Assembly: GCA_047495785.1 (NCBI GenBank)
Contig: JBLDXI010000048.1
Location: 248,001 to 312,000, forward strand
Origin: Lepidodermella squamata
Lineage: Eukaryota > Gastrotricha
Length of the DNA stretch: 64,000 nt
Direction of reading: 5' to 3'
This document shows, piece after piece, positions 43,717-56,339 of this stretch. The position numbers were made by a program, and so were the translations under genes. The notes under the pieces were generated by a model. It was not told the DNA's origin, did no database searches, and saw only the letters and a list, made by a program, of their open reading frames with translations. Every line of letters starts with the position of its first letter. Within the stretch, counting starts at the first letter, position 1.

Positions 43717-45417
43717 GGTTGCTGATTTCAAAGTGAAAATCAATGATCACGGCCAATATGATCAATAAATGAGCCAAGCATCTTGAACGTTTTCTTCATT
43801 TCTAATCCCCTTCCGCAATCGTGTCGTAGAACCTTTTTCATCACTGAATTACGAAATCGATAGTGAAACTATGTCCCTGAATACTGAGATAAAAGCTGTT
43901 TCCCGTATACATCTTTATACTTTCTGGATCGTCGAAGATTCAGATCACGAACCTGACAAAAAAAGCAATATAAAACGGGTTTTTGTCGCCCGGGGAGACA
44001 CAATTTACTTGGCATGACAACGGATCGCTAAACCTGCCTTCCTCACCTTGAACTTGATGAGCTCCGACGTAACATGGAGCGCGCATAAAGTTGAGTAAGG
44101 ACATAGATTAAGTATAAAAACACATATATCGGAAGCGTGACAGCACTTGCGCAGGTCGATTCTAGAAAAAAGCCGGAATCAAATAGACTTGAAAAACTCT
44201 TCATCACAGTCGCCTCTGCGTGCGTCATACTTTTTGAATCGTTTTTTGTTCCGAGATAAAGGACGTCCAAGGCGAACGTCTAGAGCTCATATTTAAGAAT
44301 GAGTTGCGGAATTCCGTTTCACATACTTTCTCCCACTAAAATCATATAAAATCTATGCATTAGTGAAAATATCAGGCGAAAATGACTCTTCAGAAACATT
44401 CATATAAGGGGTGCGCAAACGCTTTTTGCCTCGCTTTTTCAATAGCTTTTCAACGATAGGTGATGCGAAAACGCGGTTTTCAGCAAATTAAAAAGCAGGT
44501 GTGGTCTGATTATTCCCTAAGATCTTGTTTCAAGAGGTCACCGATTCCTGAAAAACATTGCACGACTATCCGAAACTCCAGGTTTCTTAAAATTGTCACT
44601 TGTCACAGATCAATAAAAAATTCCGCAGAATCGTTTCCGATCGCGGTTGGTTGATAGTGGATAAGACCCTTTCTGTGGGCGCTAAGTCAATTTTCCCTGT
44701 TGACTAATTGATTGTTATTGACCTGATTCTCAGGTAAGAAAAATTTCAGATAAAGCCTTTTCGCATTCGCAGGATGATGCCGTCCAACCTCAAATCCTGT
44801 AAAAGGCCATTTATTTTATGTGAGAATTTTAATAAAAGTCACGGACGAGACTTTTTCGAGAGAAAAAATTGAGGACAGTTGACCCAGACTAGATCTATCG
44901 ACTGGCGAAAACCGCATTGGAAAATTCCCTATGGCTAATGGCTATGTAGTTATTCAAAAAAAAGTGGGGCATAAAGACGTTTGCGCATACTTTAGCAAAC
45001 AACAGACGTGTCGTTGTTTTTCGGAGGAAACACATTCTAATGTAACGCTCTCGCCCCGGCGACCGTATCAGTTTTCTATAATGCACTTATCGATCTAGTG
45101 TAGGTTTTCTTCCGTCTTGTTGTTAAAAAAAATTTCAATTCGCAAAATCAGCCTGTGGAATTTCACCTTTCAAAAAAGTAAATGTAGCTAATTAACTTGC
45201 GACAGGGCTAAAACTTGCTAATGAGTATTGGCCTGCAACTCGCTAAGTTTTACTTAGCTCCGGGCTGGGTTGCCTTGACTATTTTAAATTTGTTTTTCAA
45301 AACGGCTTCAAATTTCGTTGAATATGCAAAAATCACTATTTGTAGGCCGTAGTTTTGGTAAATGCCACCAATATTTTTTATCACTTGAAGCTACTTTAGA
45401 TCGTACCCGATATTGAT
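43717..45417. other. Spacer before receptor gene G
   Basis: No exon or RNA gene supported. Some short inverted matches exist around 44460 and 44905 (AAAACGCGGTTTTC versus GAAAACCGC), not enough for an element call. Confidence 0.45.
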
Positions 45418-48204
45418 ATGATGATATGGACAGAAGTAGTGTTCTCTCTCCTCCAAATTATTGCATATTCATCAGCGAAACTAAGTCTCGACGAGTCGAT
45501 ACCTGAGCTGGTAGTGTCGCCTCGAGCTAATTCAAGCCGAACCCTGCTTAAATTGCTGACAAGTGTTACTTACTCTGGCTTCTTCCCAGCTGGGCCCATC
45601 TGCACAGTAGCCTACCAAACCGCATTAGAGAACTTGAGGAAGCAACCCAACTGGCTGCCTCATTACGATTTGGGATTCGAGTATTTCGATGATTCGGTAA
45701 AATTTCAGTTAACAAAATTCTAGATGAAACACTATCGCCAAATTTGCCAGTGTGACGATGCATTAGGAATCGGCGAATTCGCTACACGAATCCTCAACAG
45801 CGGAAATGCCGAAAATCGCTTCCCTTTCGCCGTGCTGACTGAATGCAGCCCTCAGACGCAGAGCCTTACAGCGATGATGCTAAATCAGTTTAATTTCGTA
45901 GGGGTTAGCTGAGATTCCTTACATTTCCCTTCAACATATATATAAATTCATTTTTTTCAGCTGTCGATTTACCCTGTCACCTTCGACGTTTTGACAGATC
46001 GAAAAAGATTCGCAAATTTCTTCGCCATTGGTGATAACCCAGACGTCTACTCGCTGGCTTTATCTGAATTCATGATCAAAATGAACTGGTATCACGTGGC
46101 GATCATCTCGGAAACAAATCCGTATTCAACATTGGTGAGTTTCACTCAACTTCCTAGATATTGAGTTGTGACTACTAATTTTAGATGGATACCTACTTTT
46201 CAAAACATTTTGAGACCGTTGGAATTCGACTTCTGTACCAAGAAAAGGTCAATTTCGATCTGAGCTACGAATATCTCTCCCTGGAGCAATTCAGATCACA
46301 TGATCCCAGAATTATTGTGGTGAATACCTTCAACAATGCCCTAACGTTATGCCTGCTTTATAAAAACGGGCTGTATGGTCCGAAATACGTGTTTCTGCTG
46401 CCGAATTGGGACAACATCGGCAGCCCGCCTATGATCCCCGAGGATGCTGATTGGTGTGAGCTGCACATGGTGCTTAAAGTGCGTTGTTATGTGGCTAAGA
46501 GGTGATTATTTTACTGATCTGCCCATTTGTAGACATTGGAGAGCGTTATCCGGCTCACGGATATGACATGGGACGCCCACGTTGGCAACACTTTTCGTGA
46601 CAGCTCAGGACAATCTTTGCCCGGTCTTCAATCGATTCTGGCAGAAAATATTGAAAGCCCTCAAATGTCACGAGGCTACGATTACTGGCCGGCGATCTGC
46701 TACGACCAGGCGATAGCTACCGGAATCATGCTGAACGCAACAGAAGCAGCTCTTAATAATCGTAAGCCTCTGCTTCTTTCCAAATAGGTAAACTTATTAA
46801 TTCTTTCACAGGCAACGAAACTTTATCCGATTGGTTCGCTAACGAGGACAAATTTCGCACTCGGGGAGCCGATCTTGCAAACGTGATGAAAGAAGTCATG
46901 CTTAAAATGAGGTTCACAGGGTTAAAGGCGAACTACGAATTCAATAAAACTATGTTCGTGGTTGGATTCAGTCAAACCCGTGTCGTTGGTAACCTCACAA
47001 CCTCAGATCTGGTGGCTCTATCGTCTCCATCTCATAACAATAATCGAACGATGACTCTAAAACCGGCAGCTATGAAATGGCGGACAAAGGGAAACGTCCC
47101 TCCCGTTGATAAGATTCGCATCACGAGAAACCTTCACGATCCTCTACCTATAGCTCTGAGCGCAACTTTAACAAGTAGACTTTTTTGCGTGGAAATTAGG
47201 AACCCATTTTTATTTCCCTCTTTGCATAGGCCTCGGCTCCTCTCTGGTTTTGCTAGCAATCGCAATTCTAATAGCTCCCTGTCTTTTGAAAAGATTGAGC
47301 CACATCAAACCTCGTATTACTTGGCCTGTTAAATGGATGCTACTAGGAGATGTTCTGATCACCATCAACATACTCGTTATGCCCTTGAGAGGTTCTTCAA
47401 ACCTGCAAAGCTGTAATGCTATGGCCTTGCTTTGGTCAGCTGGATTTTCGATGGTTTCATCGGCCGTAGCTCATTCACTTAGCTCGAAGCAGCCAAATGT
47501 CTCATTTAGGAGGTCATTTGGAATCTCCTGGACGTGGACGATTTTGCACTTGGTTTTCATTGGCGCTGCTCTTGGCGTTTCACCAACCCGCCTCCGTGAG
47601 GTCATTTTGCGGAATGGATTTGCTGACACAGTGGAGGGTAGGTGGGCTGTGGAGCCGTACCGCATCGATTGTACATTTGGATTTTTCAAATCCAAATCTG
47701 CACTGGCACTTTTTGCAACTTCGGCTATCTTACACTGCTTGCTGTTGATATACTATGTCGTGGTTGCTGTCGCATCAGTCAAATCCCGGGATGTTTACAC
47801 AAAAGTGAGTGAGGGTCTGTAACTTTACTCCAGCTCCACGCGTGATAAAATTGCGAATGATTTGTTTAACCTTCACATTTTAGAGATCCAGGAAACATCG
47901 TGTCAATTGGATGGCAGCTTTTGCAATTTGCAGCTGTGGCATTATCATAGCAGCTGTTCTTATCGCGCTGCTTGACTGGTCGAACGCGAGTCATGTGACC
48001 ACAGCCGTAGCTTGCGCGTCAATTTGTTTCGTTGTCATCAATGAAGCAGCCGTAGCACAGCATCTACGGCAGCCTCCTATTTCAATTGCAATTTCCCGTT
48101 GCGATTCCTCCCCTCGATCGGTTCACTGGTCGAATCGATTGCCAACTCGCTGGCCACCTTCGCCAAAGAGAAGCCGAAAAATCTGGATCACAAACCTGGC
48201 ATGA
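45418..48204 (+). CDS. Gene G: divergent GABA-B-like class C GPCR
   Basis: Eight exons: 45418-45696, 45751-45903, 45961-46134, 46185-46490, 46533-46761, 46812-47174, 47230-47804, 47884-48204, totalling 2400 nt (799 aa). After a signal peptide comes a Venus-flytrap ligand-binding region of about 480 residues (VTYSGFFPAGPICTVA, FPFAVLTECSPQTQSLTAMM, NWYHVAIISETNP). Seven membrane helices follow, from LGSSLVLLAIAILIAPCLL to AVACASICFVVINEAAVA. The SCNAMALLWSAGFSMV block matches the CxxxxWLxSxGF motif at TM3 of GABA-B receptors. Intron 4 is only 42 nt and covers sequence that is coding in gene H. Likely a plasma-membrane receptor for a small ligand, which cannot be named. Confidence 0.82.
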
Positions 48205-49556
48205 TTCCTGTTTTCTGAGTTGTTTTCTGCGAAAAATATTAAGGCTTTCGAGCCATGAAGAGACTGTTGAAAAGATCAACGTTTGGGCCTTGTACTTGCG
48301 TTTCTCTGAGCAATTCTTGGATGCCAGGATAGAATGGTATCAGAAGAAAAACACCTAGGTTTATTAGTTAATTTTGAATAACATCAAGGTTTGAATGACC
48401 ACGAAATCATGTTTATACCACCTGCATCATTGGATAGATCCTCTCCAGAGGAGTATAACGATGTAAATGTTGGGCCATATTCGGCTTCAATATTAAATTG
48501 CAACAAGAATAATAAAAACTTAACGGCCTCTTTCAAACGCAACGCAACACTTCGATGACGATTAGAAACCTTTTTCAAAGTGAACGGCTGGTTTTGGAAA
48601 ATAACAGACACGATTCTGCTTTATGTTTTTCGCGAGGGGCAACTTTGGCAAATCCCTTAACCATCCAAGATGTATACCTACATGTAATAGCAAGGCTGTG
48701 CCAAGAGTTCATCTCAGGCAAAGTTCGGTTTTATTATCGCTAACAGAGAAACAACTGAAATCATACAAGCAAGATGTTTGAGAAGATGACGGTATTAACG
48801 GTAGCGCAAAAATAATCGCAGCAAAGAACATAACATGTCACTGATCGCATATCAAATTGCGTCAACCCTATTACCCTACTTTTTCCATGGTGTCTTTCGC
48901 GGGTTCTTCATGGCTGGCACAAAGACCACGCGAATCCACGCAAACATACCTTCTCAACAATGCGCGTGGTGCATTAAAGATTAAAGTTGAAGTTGTCCCT
49001 GAATGATCGATCACTCATGCTTAATCATCTTCAAAACGGAAGCAGGTATCATGTAACGAGATTCATGCTTCGTTAGTAGCATAAAAAACGCGTTTGAGCC
49101 TGACGGGAAGTCAATAGTGAAATAATGCATAAGAACGTATTGCCACTAGTCACATAACACTTTCTCATATACCTGCGAATTAGTAGTAGAGTTTTGTTAC
49201 CTGACGCTTGAAAATATATATCCGCTAGCTGTGGCCCTAAATTCATACATAATCACCGTCAAAATACATTCAGAAATTCTCAGCTGAAAATCTAGAGTTT
49301 ATTTATGACGTTGTTTTCGACAACGAGTCTACTCTACCCTCGTTACGTTGTCACCATCTCTCGGTAACATAATCAGGCGTCCTCATTCGTCAACTGTCAT
49401 TTGAACCGTCATGTAGGTCGCAATTATACTAGGGCAGTTTTTGCAATAGTTTTATCATGATTCTCCATAATCCCACATGATAGCTGAACTGAGGCTGGCT
49501 AATCGCCAAAATATGCTAATTTCTTCATAGATTGTCTCCTACTTGTTGAGCCCATT
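48205..49556. other. Spacer between receptor genes G and H
   Basis: No supported gene. Likely holds the 3' end of G and the promoter of H. Confidence 0.5.
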
Positions 49557-52517
49557 ATGACTGTGGTAGAAGTATTGATAACTCTTCTCCAAATTATGGC
49601 ACATCTATCAGCGAAACTGAGTCTTGACGAGTCGATACCTGAGCTGGTCGTGTCGCCTCGAGCTAATTCAAGCCGAACCCTGCTTAAAGTGCTGGCAAGC
49701 GTTACTTACTCTGGTTTGTTCCCAGCCGGGCCTCTGTGTACAGTAGCTCATCGAGCAGCGCTAGAGAACTTGAGGAAGCAACCCAACTGGCTGCCTCATT
49801 ACGACTTGGGATTCGAGTATTTCGATGATTCGGTAAAGTGATCTTCCCTCTTCCCACACTCAAACGTTATCTGAACCCGTATCTTCATATTTTCAAGTGT
49901 GATGATGCATTAGGAATCGGTGAATTCACGACTCGGATCCTCGACATCAGAAATGTAGAAAATCGCTTTCCTTTCGCCGTTCTGACTGAATGCAGCCCTC
50001 AAACGCAGAGCCTTACCGCGATGATGCTGAAACAGTTCAATTTCGTAGGGGTTAGTTGAGTTGTAGTAACAGCTTCCTTCACCCTAGATGTAATGTTTCT
50101 CTGTTTCAGTTGTCGATCTACCCTGTCACCTTCGACGTTTTGACAGATCGAAAAAGATTCGCAAATTTCTTCGCGATAGGAGATACCCCTGACTGCTACT
50201 CCCGGGCTTTGTCGCAATTCATGAAGGCAATGAACTGGTATAATGTGGCGATCATTTCAGAAACAAATCCTTATTCAACTTTGGTTAGCTTGGATGATGA
50301 TAACATGACGCCATTATTGATTCAAAGCCGCCAATTTTAGATGGATACCTACTTTTCGCAACATTTTGAGACCGTTGGAATTCGACTTCTGTATCAAGAA
50401 AAGGTCAATTTCGATCTGAGCTACGAATATCTCTCCCTGGAGCAATTCAAATCACATGATCCGAGAATTATTGTGGTCAATACCTTCAACAATGCCCTAA
50501 CGTTATGCCTGCTTTATAAAAACGGGCTCTACGGTCCGAAATACGTGTTTCTGCTGCCGAATTGGGTCAACATCGGCAGCCCACCGGTTATCCCAGAGAA
50601 AGCTGATTGGTGCACGATGGAAGCGGTGTTAAAAGTGCGTTGCTACTCGGTACTCGGTGCTACGTTTGTTACCAATGATTCCTATTTGAAGGCATTAGAG
50701 AGTGTCATTCGACTTTCTGACATGACCGTGGACACCACCGTTGGCAATACGTTTCCAGACAGCCCCGGTCAATCTTTGCACGACCTTCAAACGATTCTAG
50801 CCGAGAATATCGAAAGCCCTCAAACGTCACGCAGCTACGAATATTGGCCAACAATTTGCTACGACCAGGCATTAGCCACAGGCATCATTCTTAACGCAAC
50901 CGAAGCAGTCCTCAGAGATCGTAATAGAGCTATCAATTTTCAATCCAGAAAAATTCAATTATTTCCAACAGGCAACGAAACGTTATCTGATTGGTTCACT
51001 AACGATGAGAATTTTCGCACTTTGGGTGCCGAACTTGCGAGCGTGTTGAAAGAAGTCATGCTTAAGATTAGTTTTACGGGTTTGAAGGCGAACTATGAAT
51101 TCAATAAAACCATGTTCGTGGTTGGATTCAGTCAAACCCGTGTGATCGACAATGTAACCACCAGCGAGCTCGTGGCGATCTCGTCTCCCAGTCACAATAA
51201 AAATCGAACAATGATTCTTAGACAGACAGCTGTGAACTGGCGAACGGAGGGTAATATACCTCCAGTTGATTCGCCACGCGTCATTCGAGATCTGCAAAGC
51301 ACGCTGCCTCTATCGCTCAACGCAGCAATGAAAGGTATGGAACTAAAAATTTTCGAACTCCCGGGCGAAGTCAAATAATGATGGAAACAATGCTATTATC
51401 AAAGCGTATGGCTGTGTTGAAAATGAGCACATCATCTCCTGAAAATGAGAATACTTCCCAAATTTAAACGCACTTAGAAACGCACTTTAAACGCACACTT
51501 AGATTTTAAACTGCAACTGACAACTGACTACGAAAGCAAAATGTGATTTCTTGAAGGATTCGCCATAGCTTTGGCTTTGGTCGCTATTCTAATGCCGATA
51601 ATGCCTTTTCTGTCGAAGAACACGGCCAACATCAAGAGCCGTTTTACCTGGCCTTTGAGAATCATGCTACTCGGTGACGCCGTCATGGTCTCGCACGTCT
51701 TCGCAATATCTGTAACCAGGATGTCAAGCGAAAAAAGCTGTAATGGAATGGTAATGCTGTTGTCAGCTGGGTTTTCGCTCGTTACATCAGCCACTGCTCA
51801 TCAAATAAGCTTGAACAAGCCAAATGTTCGATTTTCATGGTCGAACTGTATGATTATCTTATGGGCGCTTTTGCACCTGGTTCTGATCGGTATTGCTCTT
51901 GGCGTTTCACCAACTCGCTGGAAACAAATAACTTTAATTGGTGATTCGACCGATGCTAACGAGGGCAGATGGAAAGTTGAGTCATACCGAATTGATTGCA
52001 TGTTCGGCTTTTTCGCTTCAACAGCGGCATTAGCGTTATTTTCAACGTCGGTAACCTTGCACGGCATTATGGTTATCTACAGTGTCAAGGTGGCTTCAAA
52101 ATCTTCACGGATTCACCGTTTTATCGAATTGAAATTTTTATCGATGGAGTACTGAATATTCTTCGGTTTCTAATCCTAACTCCAATTTCATAGCGGTTAT
52201 CGTTTAAAGACATTTCGGATTTCTGACGCATATTACTTATTTTCTTTCAGAATGCTAGACATCGTCGCGTGAGTTGGCTGGCTATTCATGCGCTATGCAG
52301 CTGTGGCGTTATTATAGCGGCTGTTGTCATCGCCGTATTAGACTGGGCCAGTGCGCGTCACGTGACCATAACCGTAGCTTGCGCTTCGCTGATCTTCGTC
52401 GCCATTAACGAAGCAGCCGTAGTGTTGCATTTGCGACAGCCGCAAATCCGAAAACCACGGCGCCGGAATCGTCAACCAGTAATCAATAGGCCTCAAAATA
52501 ACTCTCCGATCATATGA
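49557..52517 (+). CDS. Gene H: divergent GABA-B-like class C GPCR, paralogue of G
   Basis: Seven exons: 49557-49832, 49898-50050, 50110-50283, 50341-50920, 50972-51334, 51557-52089, 52251-52517, totalling 2346 nt (781 aa). The donor of exon 6 is the least certain. The extracellular part is nearly identical to G over long stretches (for example YFSQHFETVGIRLLYQEKVN). The helices are more diverged (GFAIALALVAILMPIMPF, NCMIILWALLHLVLIGIAL). The 51-nt intron at 50921-50971 has no stop codon and is a multiple of three, so retention would add 17 residues. Exon 4 is continuous where G has its 42-nt intron. The C-terminal tail is short and basic. Confidence 0.82.
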
Positions 52518-52519
52518 TT

Positions 52520-52690
52520 TTACTTATTGATAATCTCGGACTGCGGGTCGAACCCTGGAAATTCTTTGGTAACCTTGGCTTCATTGTCGGATGACAACAA
52601 GTCGAGTACAGCGGAATGCTGGGCTAATGCCTCGGACTGTGAAGCTGTCAGTGTAGTCAAACGCTCCAAAATCGCAGCCAAGTCACTCAT
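52520..52690 (-). other. Possible gag-like fragment (LTR retroelement relic)
   Basis: A minus-strand frame starts MSDLAAILERLTTL, has a short coiled-coil-like segment and ends FPGFDPQSEIINK, the style of the N-terminus of some retrotransposon gag proteins. It abuts the stop codon of gene H. No protease, integrase or long terminal repeats were found. It could equally be an unrelated short exon. Confidence 0.3.
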
Positions 52691-53983
52691 GATGGCGTTT
52701 TTCTCGCGTCGCCAATTTGTTTTCCTTTTTAATTTGCAGTGAAAAACATGCAGAAAAACGCGAAATTTGAATTTTTCGTCGTTCACTTTTCTAGGGGGGG
52801 GGGGGGTCTGCAAATAAGCAAACTTTTCATGAATCATTTTGGCACACATAAATGTACTAGCGTGTCAGATCTCTCTTTTTTATTTATCTATGATTTATCT
52901 ATGCTAGCGTGTCAGATCTACTGTATTTATTATTTATTTCTCCACGCAGGATACAAAGAAAACGACCAGGTAAAACGACATTATTAATTTTCATTTACGA
53001 GCAACCATTGGTAGTAATAGTCCCTGAGTCACAAACATGCAGGATCAGAGGATTGAACGACCAAGGCAGTATTAACGGAGTGCGGCCAGGAAGAATTTCA
53101 AAGAAGGATTTAAAATATTCTGTTGGCGTCTCAAGACTCAATATAATTGCTTTTTTCGACTTCCTAACTGGACTTCATCATAGACATCCAGCTCATTACA
53201 GGACGAAAACCCCGATAATTCGGGATTTGAAATTGCATTTCGTGAATTTCGGAATTGATGTTGGGATCCACCCACCAGTTTTCTAGGCATAGTATACACA
53301 GCGGTGTACACAGCCAAAGACCGAAGACAAATGGGAGGCCATCATGGCAATTATCTTTACACCCACTTTTAGATGACCAAATGGCCAAATGAATCAGTTT
53401 TATTTTTCGTCCTCCGTAGGCACCCACTTTTAGCTGGATTTTCTTCTTATTTACCGCAAAAAGAATAAGATCGATCGCGTTAGTTTCCACTGGAGTGCGG
53501 CCAAATTTCCGGCTTTTTCATTCTACCTATAATTGCGACTCGAGTGATGAAAAATTTACTGTCAAGAATTAAAGAATAAGGCATTTTGTAGCATCCCTTA
53601 TCGTGGCTGGGCCGGCGCCAGATCATAGCATCCCATTGCCAGTAAACTAAGAAGGCTATTTACTCAAAATGAGCCTGTGGAACCTCGATTCATAGGGTCA
53701 TTTATTGTCCAAGCCGAGCTTGTCTTACTTCTTCCTTCCATCGACATTCGTGCGATGCGTGAGAATGTGAAAAGCGTCCGACTTTCCCCTTCGTAAAATA
53801 AACACAGTATAATTTAGGTCGCTCGACTTTTATTCGAAATCAACAATCGGATCGTGTCGGAAAAAAACTTCTCATACCTATGCAAGAGAGAAAAAGCGGC
53901 GAAAACACATCATCACGCAGCAATGTTCTTCTTATATTAAACATTTACACAATGTTCTTCAACATTCTACACGCTTTCCATGT
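52691..53983. other. Repeat-rich spacer before the IRG cluster
   Basis: Holds a run of 13 G (52794-52806), a 16-bp direct repeat CTAGCGTGTCAGATCT at about 52857 and 52903, and a tandem ATTTATCTATG pair. A 125-codon open frame at 52909-53286 has no recognisable domain. I see no gene. Confidence 0.45.
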
Positions 53984-55613
53984 TCATGCTGACGCGGGTA
54001 GCTCGAACTCATCGATATTGACTCCTCTGTTCCAGCGAACTTCCTCGACAAGAGACTTCAAGAACAACTGCTCGTCAATGGTCTCATAATTTTGCACGAA
54101 TTCCGCTTCGGCATCCAACATTTGTCGCAGGGCCCGGCCGCTGAGATAGTAGGATTTAGCCGCGCCTAGGCCTTCCTCGATAAGCTGGCATTCGTAGTTA
54201 GATTTGACTCGATGCGCAACAGCTTTTTTTAAACGCTCGCGGGTTGATTCGTCCAGTTCGCAAAATGTCTTCCCACCGTGATGCTCGTACGCCTCGCTGT
54301 CCAGGTCGATATCAGACTTGGAACGAACGAAAATGCACTCTTGGCCATTTTTCTTCGCCTGGAGCCCGTAATCAATGTCGAACTGTGACAGCCGGTTGCC
54401 AGTCACGATGATGAGCGCGTCCATGAAGTACAGGAAATTGTCCAGGTAATACTCGGCAACCGGATGCTTCAGAGTCGCGGCTCCAGGATGGTCCCAGAAA
54501 ACGAACGAAGGGTTGAAGAAGCTTTCATACTTGGACGGCACTTCAGTTGTTTCGACAACTCCAACCGCGGCGTTTTGGCGAAGAAACGCATTGAGCAGCG
54601 TCGATTTGCCATTTCCAGCCCCGCCAATGATCGCAAAGTTGAACTTGCCCGTATCAAGGTTGTGCGATTTAGCTTTCTGCCGAAGTTCTTCCTGAGCAAG
54701 CTTTCGCTCAGCGTCGAGGGCAGCTAGCCTTTCCATTTTCTCCCCTTGGAGCTTCGCCGCAACTTCTTCATCTGTCGACAGTTGCAACTTCAACTGCAGT
54801 TGAGCTAATTGTTGCTTCATTTCCTGAAGGTGCGGCGTCATATCCTACGAATAAAAAGAACATCTAAATTGTGGATTCGGAGAAGTTATGAAATTATTTA
54901 CCACAACTTGAACAGGAGCTTGGGCATCTGATCGTGGAAGAAACTCTTTCAGCACACGGAGTAATGCAACCCCAGGGACAACATATTTCTGGATGCTTCC
55001 GTCGTTGAACTTGCAAGAAAAACATTACAATAAAAACATGTTAATCTTCTGACCGACATTTTCTTGCTTAACACGTAGAAATAAATTAGAAATGCCACCA
55101 GATTTCTCATCAATTTCTCAATCAAGAATTCACCCAGAGGTAGAAACAGGTAGGAAAACAGGTCAAAGCTCAAATCTCAGGATTGCAGGCAGCAAATCAA
55201 ACGATTAGCACAAACAACTCTTCATTTTTGCTTTTTGAAATGAAAGGGTTAAAACTGGCTGGTAACCGGCCGGGTGGGCTGTCACGGGCCAGGTTGGGTT
55301 GGGAAAAGCTACCTGTTTCCACCTGAGGATTCACTTGAATAGCGTAATACGTTGAATTCTCACTATGAAATTAAATCATTGTAGATTATATAGGAATCGT
55401 TTCAGGTAATTCATGGAATAAATTGGCTAAACAACTGAGACGCAAATTTTAGTATTAGCATGACTGATTACTGACGTCTAGCACGTCAAACATTCTTCTA
55501 TGAATTTTCCAGCATTAACAAATCAAGAGAGGGAAAGATAAATAGAGAAAATAGAAAAATACCTGCATCGCAAGCCTGGCGAATGCTTCTAATATGCTCG
55601 ATTCCAGTGGCAT
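53984..55613 (-). CDS. Gene I: IRG-like GTPase (IKL subfamily)
   Basis: Exons on the minus strand: 55613-55563, 55009-54902 and 54844-53984, all phase 0 (339 aa). The last exon is certain. The two upstream exons are inferred from splice sites and the shared PVQVV/DMTP junction in genes K and L. A Gln-rich coiled coil precedes the G domain. G1 GGAGNGKST lies near residue 127, G3 reads WDHPG and G4 reads RSKSD. These match immunity-related p47-type GTPases (IRG), which act on intracellular membranes in cell-autonomous defence in vertebrates. The conventional GKS P-loop (not GMS) suggests a GTP-hydrolysing effector type. Head-to-head with gene J across a palindrome. Confidence 0.82.
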
Positions 55614-55738
55614 TTGAATATATACGTTAGGGAATGTTCCTATAAACGCAAATCAAATCAAAGTGAATTAATAAAATTTCTTGACTTTTTTATCATTATT
55701 TGAAGCGGATTTTTTAATGGTATAGCGATATCATAGTA

Positions 55739-55817
55739 GATAATACTTCAAAAAATAAGGCCAAGGATCCGTACACCAGGTGTACGGATCCTTGGCCTTA
55801 TTTTTTTAAGTATTATC
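55739..55817. repeat. 79-bp near-perfect palindrome between genes I and J
   Basis: Two 39-bp arms (55739-55777 and 55779-55817) differ at one position and are separated by a single base. The centre reads GTACACC-A-GGTGTAC and includes GGATCC and AAGGCC sites on each arm. It lies in the shared upstream region of two divergent genes. Confidence 0.92.
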
Positions 55818-56043
55818 TTTTATCATTAATAGGTCTTCTTTTGCAAAGTAGATGTTCATCCGTAAATTGAAGAAATAGAAACTCGGAACAATTATTTGCT
55901 AGGAAATTTTGAATGGAAATGTATGAGTAACGAAGTATATTTAAGTAAATTGAAGGCATGATCTACGATCCAAGAATTTGGATCGCAATGCTTATCCTAG
56001 TGATACGAGCATTGGATCCAGTTTTACGATACCATCGATGCCA

Positions 56044-56084
56044 GTGATTTTTAATTGCTGGCACGCGATTGCTCCACGGCTTCA
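56044..56084 (+). promoter_or_regulatory. Block shared upstream of IRG genes J and M (J copy)
   Basis: The core GGCACGCG followed by TGYTCCACSGCTTCA recurs at 62683-62720 before gene M, within otherwise dissimilar AT-rich DNA. It lies about 260 bp before the J start codon. A promoter element or leftover of the duplicated 5' region. Confidence 0.4.
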
Positions 56085-56339
56085 CGTTTCTTCTTCAAGG
56101 ATTCATATTCAACGGCGCATGACGCAGCGCCGCTTTTTTCAGCTACTCAATTCATATTAACACTTCTGCAAAAAATAATTTAGCAATCTAATCTTTCCAC
56201 GTCCAAATAGAATAACTAATGTTTCCTTTTTCCTTACACCAAATGAGACACACGTTCATAAATCAATTAAACGTTACTTTGCTATAATGCACTGAAAATG
56301 TTTAGGTCGAATTTGATTTGTTGATCTGACTTCCTTATC

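Noticed and set aside
52909-53286. 125-codon open frame on the plus strand
   Set aside because: Low-complexity start, no recognisable domain, no conserved neighbour; kept only as a note in the spacer.
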